Origin: Epilithonimonas zeae
GTDB taxonomy: Bacteria; Bacteroidota; Bacteroidia; Flavobacteriales; Weeksellaceae
Direction: 5' to 3'
Assembly (NCBI RefSeq): GCF_023278365.1
Contig: NZ_CP075338.1
Coordinates: forward strand, 3,720,001-3,784,000
Length of the DNA: 64,000 nucleotides
Shown here: in pieces, positions 50,256 through 57,600 of the stretch
Position numbering within the stretch: the stretch's first letter is position 1
Layout: the number at the start of each line of letters is the position of its first letter
Position numbers and translations under genes: made by a program
Notes under the pieces: generated by a model
Told to the model about the DNA's origin: nothing
The model's input: the letters and a program-made list of their open reading frames with translations, nothing else
Databases searched by the model: none

Positions 50256-50906
50256 ATGTTAACAATATTATCAAATCAATTCTCTCTTGTCAATTCTTGG
50301 ATTAATGATCTTCGAAACGTTGAGGTACAGCAAGACAGAATGAAATTCCGTAGGAATATGGAAAGAATCGGGGAAATTGCAGCTTTCGAAATCAGTAAAA
50401 CTCTTGACCAGAAAGAAATTGAGATTACAACACCTCTTGATAAAATCACTGTAAAAGAAATCGAAACACAGCCTGTAATCACAACGATTTTGAGAGCTGG
50501 AGTTCCCTTGTTTCAAGGAATTTTGAATTATTTTGATAAAGCGGATTGTGGATTTGTAGCCGCTTATAGAAAACACGATGCCAACGATTATTTCTCTATC
50601 AAGCAAGATTATTTGACTTGTCCGAAATTAGATGGTCGACCGTTAATTGTTGCTGATCCAATGTTGGCAACTGGCGCATCTTTGATTGAAGCAATCAAAG
50701 ATTTGTTGACTAATGGAAAACCGACTTCTATTCATATTGTTGCAGCAATCGCAAGCAGACAAGGAGTAGAAACAATAGAAAAAGCTTATCCTGATGCGAA
50801 AATTTGGATTGGTGCCTTGGATGAAAATTTAACTTCAAAAGGTTATATCACACCAGGTTTGGGCGATGCAGGCGATTTGTCTTACGGAGAAAAACTTCAA
50901 AGGTAA
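50256..50906 (+). CDS. upp: uracil phosphoribosyltransferase
   Basis: The 216-residue protein is a type I phosphoribosyltransferase: the PRPP loop LIVADPMLATGASLIEAI and the uracil-binding C-terminus YITPGLGDAGDLSYGE identify Upp. It salvages uracil to UMP using PRPP. It is a single gene whose stop codon is directly followed by the heptamer array, facing comF. Confidence 0.95.
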   Translation: MLTILSNQFSLVNSWINDLRNVEVQQDRMKFRRNMERIGEIAAFEISKTLDQKEIEITTPLDKITVKEIETQPVITTILRAGVPLFQGILNYFDKADCGFVAAYRKHDANDYFSIKQDYLTCPKLDGRPLIVADPMLATGASLIEAIKDLLTNGKPTSIHIVAAIASRQGVETIEKAYPDAKIWIGALDENLTSKGYITPGLGDAGDLSYGEKLQR

Positions 50907-50974
50907 TTATGAGTTACTAGTTATGAATTATGAATGATTCGAAAAACTCATAACTTGTAATTCATAACTGATCA
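50907..50974. repeat. inverted pair of heptamer arrays filling the upp-comF gap
   Basis: Four units on the left (50907-50934; TTATGAG, TTACTAG, then TTATGAA twice) face four on the right (50947-50974; CTCATAA, CTTGTAA, TTCATAA, CTGATCA) that are their approximate reverse complements. The arms AGTTATGAATTA (50919-50930) and TAATTCATAACT (50958-50969) pair perfectly. The array begins at the first base after the upp stop and ends at the comF stop, so it probably also works as the shared terminator. Confidence 0.75.
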
Positions 50975-51670
50975 AACGTCCATCGCCATTACCAAAATAC
51001 TGATTTTTACATTCTTGGAATTATTGAGAATTTCCCACGCGATATTCGACATTGTGTTTCCGGTTGTGTAAACGTCATCAATCAAAAGAATATGCTTATC
51101 ATTGATATTTTGTGTCAATTGATAAGCATTTTTTGTTTTCAGTCTTTCGTTTTGATTTTTCTTTGCCTGAGCTCGGGAGTGTTTGATTCTTTTTAATAAA
51201 GTATGATTAACTGGGATGTTGTAATGCTTTGATAACTCATTCCCGAAAAGATGAAGCTGATTATAACCGCGTTGTTTTAATTTCTTATAATGGAGTGGAA
51301 CTGTTACGAGCAAATCAGGTTTGCTATTGCTGAAATCAATTCTCTCAGTAATCCATTTGGCTAAGACTTTTCCGATTTTTTCTCTGTGATTATATTTGAG
51401 TTGATGAATGATTCTTTGAGCCAGACTTTCTTTTTCATAATACAAAAGCGAGTAGGCATTTTCAACAGGAATCTGTAATGCTACTTTATCCATTAACGAA
51501 TTGTTTTCAAAATAATTATGATTCGAGAAATTGATTTTATCCCGGCATAATTCGCAGACTATTTCACTTTTGTCAATCAGTTGATTGCAATCCAGACATC
51601 GGTTGGGAAACAAAAAATCGAAGATCATAGTTAATAAGTTTCTGAAAACTAAATTAAAAATTTTCTTCAA
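50972..51670 (-). CDS. ComF-family phosphoribosyltransferase-like protein
   Basis: The 232-residue protein has a zinc-binding head with two C-x2-C pairs (FPNRCLDCNQLIDKSEIVCELC, about residues 20-42) and a C-terminal phosphoribosyltransferase-like domain with the PRPP-type loop HILLIDDVYTTGNTM. ComF takes part in DNA uptake during transformation in several phyla, which suggests possible natural competence, but no other com genes are here. The start could be the ATG at 51670 or the one at 51628 (MIFDFLFPNRCLDC). Confidence 0.9.
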   Translation of the reverse strand: MKKIFNLVFRNLLTMIFDFLFPNRCLDCNQLIDKSEIVCELCRDKINFSNHNYFENNSLMDKVALQIPVENAYSLLYYEKESLAQRIIHQLKYNHREKIGKVLAKWITERIDFSNSKPDLLVTVPLHYKKLKQRGYNQLHLFGNELSKHYNIPVNHTLLKRIKHSRAQAKKNQNERLKTKNAYQLTQNINDKHILLIDDVYTTGNTMSNIAWEILNNSKNVKISILVMAMDV

Positions 51671-51672
51671 AT

Positions 51673-51703
51673 AAAAAACCTCTTCATTTCGAAGAGGTTT
51701 TTT
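51673..51703 (-). terminator. intrinsic terminator between the phosphorylase homologue and comF
   Basis: ACCTCTTC and GAAGAGGT form the stem core around ATTTC, flanked by A and T runs on either side, so it can work in both directions. On the minus strand it follows the phosphorylase-homologue gene and precedes comF. Confidence 0.85.
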
Positions 51704-51724
51704 ATATAATTAGTGACAAAAGAA

Positions 51725-51759
51725 AATCATTAATCACTCATAATTTATCATTGATAATT
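51725..51759 (+). repeat. degenerate heptamer array (AATCATT-like, 5 units)
   Basis: Five consecutive 7-base units share the pattern N-A-T-M-A-T-T (AATCATT, AATCACT, CATAATT, TATCATT, GATAATT). It ends at the stop codon of the phosphorylase homologue. Confidence 0.5.
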
Positions 51760-53410
51760 AATAAAGCAGTTTGTAATATTCATCCGCCATTCTATCACTT
51801 CCAAACTGGATTTTTACATCATCCATAGCATTATGAACGATTTTTCTCCATTGGTCTGGCTTCTCATAATAAGTTGGGATAATCTCATTTTCCAAAACAT
51901 CATAAAGATTATTAAGGTCAAAGCTGTCTTGTTCTACTACAGGCCAGTTATCGTAATCTGCTTTTGGAACTACGAAAGAGTTTTCGCCGTGTTTTGCAAA
52001 CTCCGGAATCCATCCGTCGTCTGTAGAAAGATTAACAGAACCGTTCATAGAAGCCGTCATTCCACTTGTTCCGGATGCTTCTCTAGGTACTCTAGGGTTG
52101 TTCAACCAAATATCAGAACCTTGTTTCAAAGCCTTACTCAAAGCTAATTCATAACCTGTAAGAACGGCCATGTTTTTATGATTCTTACTTTCCTCAACCA
52201 AATTGTTGAATGTAGAAATTGCACCATAATCCATTGGATAAGGTTTTCCTGCCCAGATGATTTGAACCGGATGCTCTTTGTTCTCCAACATTCTTCTGAA
52301 ACGCTCCTTGTCTGCCAACAAAAGATCTGCTCTTTTATAACCTGCAAAACGTCTTGCCCAAACAATGGTCAGAACTTTGGTGTCAAACATATTGCCTGTC
52401 TGGTCTGCTACGATTCTGAAGGCTCTTTTCTTAAGATAAGCTTTTCTGATGTCGAACTCTGCAGCGTCATTATTTTCTTTGTGTTGATAAAGCGCCTTGT
52501 CGCCCCAGTAGCCGAACTCCTGAGCATTGGTAATAGACTTGATTTCACAAATCCCGTCATATTTGTTCCATATATCTCTGGAAACTACGCCGTGTAATTG
52601 AGAAACGCCATTCGCAATTCTTGACATTCTCAAAGCACAAAGCGAGTGGTTGAATCTGTCATCCTGCACACCTTCGATTCTCTTCACTTCATCGATGGTT
52701 AAACCACAGAAATAAGACATATCGTGGCAAAGGTGGATGTTGTGCTTTTCGTTTCCAGCTTCCTCCGGTGTATGGGTTGTGAAAACTAATTTTTCTTTCA
52801 CTTTAGCCAGATTACCACCATATTTTCTCAAAAGATAGAATGCTGCAGGCAAACCGTGCGCCTCGTTCAAGTGGTAAACTTCTCTGTGGAAATTCATCTC
52901 GTCTAATAATTTTGCACCACCTTTTCCTAGAAGGATATATTGTGCAACCTTTGTAGATTCGTTGGCGTCGTATAATTTGTGGCAAATAGTCTTAGATAAA
53001 TGATCGTTTTCCGGCACGTCTGTACTCAAGAAAAACATAGGACAGGTTTTAAATGTCTCTGGAGCCAGATACCAAACTTTTACCCAAACCGGAGCATTAT
53101 GAATTTCGATTTGGAATTTGATGCCCGTATCTTCCAAGAAGCTGTACATTTTTTTTGTCCAGATTGGATTCAGGGTTTGATCCATATTTCTGCTTTGGTC
53201 ATAATAACCATATTTCCAAAGTATCCCGATTCCTACAAAATCTTGCTTCAGGTTGTATGCACTCTTCATATGAGATCCTGCAAGGAAACCTAATCCGCCG
53301 CTGTAGATCTTCAGAGCCTGATCTATGGCAAACTCCATAGAGAAATAAGCCGTTTTTTTGGAATAATCTGGATTGATGCTGTAAGGCATCTTAAAGTTTT
53401 TAAAATCCAT
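51758..53410 (-). CDS. alpha-glucan phosphorylase homologue (short form, PLP lysine absent)
   Basis: The 550-residue protein belongs to the divergent short branch of the glycogen phosphorylase family: TAYFSMEFAIDQALKIYSGGLGFLAGSH, HLNEAHGLPAAFYLLRKYGG, VVSRDIWNKY and IVWARRFAGYKRADLLL, and near the end the glucan phosphorylase motif REASGTSGMTASMNGSVNLS. In classical members the motif reads GTSGMK or GTGNMK and its Lys binds PLP; here Thr452 takes its place. Enzymatic phosphorolysis by the standard route is thus doubtful. It may act as a PLP-independent glycosyltransferase or be a Bacteroidota variant. It has a minus-strand -7 box at 53450-53457. Confidence 0.85.
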   Translation of the reverse strand: MDFKNFKMPYSINPDYSKKTAYFSMEFAIDQALKIYSGGLGFLAGSHMKSAYNLKQDFVGIGILWKYGYYDQSRNMDQTLNPIWTKKMYSFLEDTGIKFQIEIHNAPVWVKVWYLAPETFKTCPMFFLSTDVPENDHLSKTICHKLYDANESTKVAQYILLGKGGAKLLDEMNFHREVYHLNEAHGLPAAFYLLRKYGGNLAKVKEKLVFTTHTPEEAGNEKHNIHLCHDMSYFCGLTIDEVKRIEGVQDDRFNHSLCALRMSRIANGVSQLHGVVSRDIWNKYDGICEIKSITNAQEFGYWGDKALYQHKENNDAAEFDIRKAYLKKRAFRIVADQTGNMFDTKVLTIVWARRFAGYKRADLLLADKERFRRMLENKEHPVQIIWAGKPYPMDYGAISTFNNLVEESKNHKNMAVLTGYELALSKALKQGSDIWLNNPRVPREASGTSGMTASMNGSVNLSTDDGWIPEFAKHGENSFVVPKADYDNWPVVEQDSFDLNNLYDVLENEIIPTYYEKPDQWRKIVHNAMDDVKIQFGSDRMADEYYKLLY

Positions 53411-53449
53411 TAGTGTAGTAAATTTTTTTTAAGGTCGTCTATATGCCTG

Positions 53450-53457
53450 CAAATATA
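53450..53457 (-). promoter_or_regulatory. -7 promoter box for the phosphorylase-homologue gene
   Basis: TATATTTG on the minus strand lies about 40 nt before the start codon. No -33 TTTG is visible at the ideal distance. Confidence 0.45.
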
Positions 53458-53580
53458 ATAATTAGTTTTTTGTACCGTAGAGTATACACTTTATAATGTT
53501 CAAAAAATCAAAGTTGTAATAGTGCTATTGGGCTTCCATTGCTTGTTTATGAAGCTTTAAAAGAATTTTTAAATAGCTCA

Positions 53581-53608
53581 GTCTTGAATCTTATGTCTTG
53601 AGTCTTAT
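53581..53608 (+). repeat. heptamer array (GTCTTGA/ATCTTAT, 4 units)
   Basis: Units GTCTTGA, ATCTTAT, GTCTTGA, GTCTTAT run in register; it is also two 14-mers that differ at one position. It lies in the divergent region upstream of the orphan gene at 53697. Confidence 0.65.
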
Positions 53609-53696
53609 TTCTTTTTTGTTAAATTTAATTCATATAAGTGTTTTGTAATCAATAATTTATTAAATTTAAAAAGGTTTAATTTCTAATAATACGAAG

Positions 53697-54476
53697 ATGA
53701 TTTATTGTGAAGACCTTAATAAGAATCTGGAGATTTGTGTCGCTTCCAAAAGTGAAAAATCTGATAATCTGGTAAAGTGGTATCATATCATTGGTAGCGC
53801 CAACCTGCATGAACGTGAGGAATATCAGAAAAAAACAGAATTGCTACTGCTTGATACGCTCTTCCAGCATTTTCCCGAAATGGAAATCGAAAATCTGACA
53901 GGCGAAAGCCCCGATTTTATCATCAATTATAAAGGAAAGCAGATTGGGATAGAAGTTTCGGAGATTATTAACCATTTTGAGCTCAAAAAAAAGGAGAGTT
54001 ATATTAATCATATCTTTCGCACCGTAGAAAAGGTTTTGACAGAATATAAAAGTCTTTATGCAATCTATCATCTTAATATAGACTATACACAGGAAGATTT
54101 TTACCAGCAACCTGAGCAATTAATCAAAGAAATCTCATCTGCAATTACCAATAACAAAAAAACCAAATTAGTAAAACATATCAGAAGAACGCCTCATCAG
54201 AAAGGCGTTCTTTTGTTTTTGGAGTATCAGTTGTCTCTGTTTGATGAGCTGCATTCTGACAAAATTCTGGAAGTCATCGAAAAGAAGAATACCAAATATC
54301 CTCTATATAACAGCAAGACGAAGGAATGCTGGCTGGTGCTGGTTTCTAATATGCACAACATCGCTTCCCGATACAGCTACATCCACGCCAAAGAAGAACT
54401 GAAAAAAGTGAAAAGCCCTTTTACAAAAATTCTGCATTTGGAAAATCTCTATAGCCAGATGATGGTGATTAAGTAG
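53697..54476 (+). CDS. orphan protein, possible PD-(D/E)XK-fold
   Basis: I do not recognise a family for this 259-residue soluble protein. A stretch at about residues 80-100, GESPDFIINYKGKQIGIEVS, matches the PD-x(n)-(D/E)-x-K pattern of the nuclease superfamily except that the final Lys is Ser. The preceding LLLLDTLFQHFPEMEIENL is the helix-strand usually found before it. The rest is helical and Lys-rich. No partner methylase, helicase or toxin gene is adjacent, and a helical orphan with an accidental match is the alternative. Confidence 0.6.
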   Translation: MIYCEDLNKNLEICVASKSEKSDNLVKWYHIIGSANLHEREEYQKKTELLLLDTLFQHFPEMEIENLTGESPDFIINYKGKQIGIEVSEIINHFELKKKESYINHIFRTVEKVLTEYKSLYAIYHLNIDYTQEDFYQQPEQLIKEISSAITNNKKTKLVKHIRRTPHQKGVLLFLEYQLSLFDELHSDKILEVIEKKNTKYPLYNSKTKECWLVLVSNMHNIASRYSYIHAKEELKKVKSPFTKILHLENLYSQMMVIK

Positions 54477-54671
54477 TTTTCTAGTAATTAATTGATTAGA
54501 TTCTTTCCTAAAGATATAAGCAGTTATAAACTAAAAGTTAAGTGTTTGTAAAATTTTAGAAAATGGAATTTTAACAAATAAGATTTATCCACAAAATTGG
54601 TGCGATTTTGACAGTATTTTTACATTTATATTAACATTTTAAAACTCAGGTGTTTGTTTTGGTTATGCGGT

Positions 54672-54679
54672 TATATTTG
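54672..54679 (+). promoter_or_regulatory. -7 promoter box for the giant T9SS protein gene
   Basis: TATATTTG matches TAnnTTTG and lies 8 nt before the first ATG (23 nt before a second in-frame ATG at 54703). The nearest -33 TTTG is at 54653-54656, a spacing of 15 nt, shorter than ideal. If this is the promoter, translation may start at 54703 instead. Confidence 0.5.
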
Positions 54680-54687
54680 CTTGCTTA

Positions 54688-57600
54688 ATGAAAACAAATG
54701 CTATGGATCAAAATTTATTCTCTCTGAGAACATATTTTTTCTGGAAGTCTGTTCAGGCTTTTTTACTTTTCTTTTTACTTTTAATAGGAGGGAAAGCTAT
54801 CGCTCAATATTCTGGAACTGGTACGTTTACCAAAGTTACTGCTGCTACAGGTTTTACTGATGGCTATTATGTTGTTGCTTATGGTACAACTCAGGCAATG
54901 AATAATACTCATAACGGGACATTTTTTGCGAATACATCTATTTCTCCAACTTCAGGAACCACAATTACTAATCCTTCAAAGGCAATTGTTTGGAAAATAG
55001 AAACTAACGGAACAGGAAAGTCTATATATAATGAAGATGCCAATGTTTTTGCATCTTACACAGGTAGTAGTAATAATGTTCAAGCTGTATCTTCGGCAAC
55101 TACTAATAATCAAAGATGGACTTTTACTTATTCTGGTGGAACATTCAGTGTTCAGAATCTCGGAGTTAGCGGTAGATCCTTACAATACAATACAAGTGCT
55201 CCTAGATTTGCTTGCTATACAGGCAGTCAGCAAGATATTACTTTATATAAGCTAACAGTTACTGCTGCTCCAACTCTTACACTTACGCCTACTTCTATAA
55301 CGGGGTTAAACTACTCTCAAGGTTCAGGACCTTCAGCATCACAATCCTATAATATAAAAGGTACTAATTTAACAGCAGGGGTTACTGTGACAGCACCTGC
55401 TAATTTTGAAGTTTCAAAAACAGCAGCAGGTACTTACGCAGGTACTATCTCTTATACGGCTGCAGAAGGGAATGTTTCTGCAGGGCAAACAGTATATGTC
55501 AGATTACAAAGTGGATTAACTGCCGCGACTTATGGAGGTTCAACAACTTATGTAACCAATGCTAGTGCAGGGGCAACTACAGGAAATGTTTCTGTTACTG
55601 GTACAGTTGCTGCGCCTGTTACTTATACGCTTACTTATAATGGTAATGATAATACCAGTGATCCAAGTACCATTCCTGCAAACGATAGCTTTACAGGAGG
55701 GCAAAGTCCAGGTATTATATTAGCTAATCCTACAGCACTTATGAAGAGTGGTTATACACTTGCAAGCTGGTACAGTATTCCGAATGGCATTAGTGGAGGT
55801 GTCATCAATACACCGGGTTCTAGTTATGGACCTGCGCCGATGCCAAGTAGTAATATTACGATATATGCTCGCTGGAAATTTAATGTAGCTTACAATAATA
55901 ATGGCGGGTCGGGAACAATTTCTAGTCAGGATGGTTACTATAACGGAACTACGGGTGTTAAATCGGGTACAATTGTTCTAAATAATGGTTCAGCTTTTAC
56001 AAGAGCAGGATATACTTTTGGTGGCTGGAAAACAACCGCAGCAGGTATTGTAGCAGACTATACTGCAGGGTCGACTTATACACACTCAGGTTCTAATGAA
56101 ACAGTAACTTTGTATGCCCATTGGATAAAAAATCCACCTAAATTTACAGTAACGCCAGCTTCTTTATCTGGTTTCAACTATGTGGAAAGCAATGGTCCTT
56201 CTGCTGCACAATCTTTTGTATTGAATGGTAGCGATTTGGAAAATACAGACACCGATCCTGTAGAATTGGTAACCATAGATGACCGATTTGAAATTGCGGA
56301 AAGTGCATCAGAACCTTATAGTCATGCAATAGCACTTCCTGCCAATTATACTGGCGCCTCTAAAACATTCTATGTCCGCTTGAAAGCAGGTTTAACAGCT
56401 AATGCTAATTATACTGATACGGTTCTTGTAAGTGGAGGAAGTGCTATAGAAGCCAATTATGCTGAGGTAGCATTGTCAGGAAGTGTAGCAGCTTGTCTAG
56501 CTCCTACTACACAGTCATCAGTTACATCATTTACTTCGGTTACTTCATCAGGTATGACTGTTAACATAACCGCAGGTAACGGTATTGGTAGAGTAGTTAT
56601 GATTAATACAGTTAATAACTTTACAAATCCAGCCAGTTCTAATGCTTTGCCGATTGCTAACACAGTTTATGATGGTGGAGAGCAAGTCATCTATGTCGGC
56701 GCAGGAAATAGTGTCGCAATAACAGGTTTAGCACCATCTACAACATATTATGTCAGAGTATATGAATACAATATTTGCTCAAATAATTACATATACAATA
56801 CAACTACAATTACTAATAATCCAAGAACAGTAACTACACCTTGTCAAATTCCTTTGACTCCGAATGGTGAGATTACACCTTTGGAAAACCCGGTGTGTAT
56901 TACTGCGGTTCTTATTTATGAAATAGGAACTCAAGATGAAGCCAATATTGCAACTGGTGCAACTTTATATTGGCAGACTACAGCTACAGGAACGTCTACA
57001 GCTAATCAGGTAGTTTTTGTTAATGGTTCTTCGGCTTCTGAACCTTATTCTGTTACAGCCTCTGGTAATTATTATGTTCGTGCTTATAATGGTTTTTGTT
57101 GGAGCACGGGTTCTTATGTAACTCAAGAGCCTATCTCTATATTATCAGCACCAATTATCACGACTCAGCCAATCAATCAAAGTGTCGTAACTGGAGCTAA
57201 TGCAAACTTTTCAGTAGCTGCTACTGGATCTGCTCCCTTCACTTACCAATGGCAAGAAAGCCCGACAGGAGCAGCCGGAACCTGGATGAATGTAGGAACA
57301 AGCAGTAACACCTTGATTCTTACAAATGTACCATTATCTAAAAACGGATATAAATATCACGTCATTGTAAGTAACGATTGTGGTAGCAAAACTTCTAATA
57401 CAGTAACACTTTCTGTAATAACTGGACCTTGCTTTGAAGAGACTTTTAATGCAATTACGGCAGGTAATAGTACTAATACAAGTGGTTCAAGCTCTATTTG
57501 GTCCGGGAATACCAATTTTCCAACGACTTCTACTGTTTATCAGGCAGGCAGTGCAATTAGAATTGGAACGACAGCTAGCGGAACAATTACTTCAAGAAAC

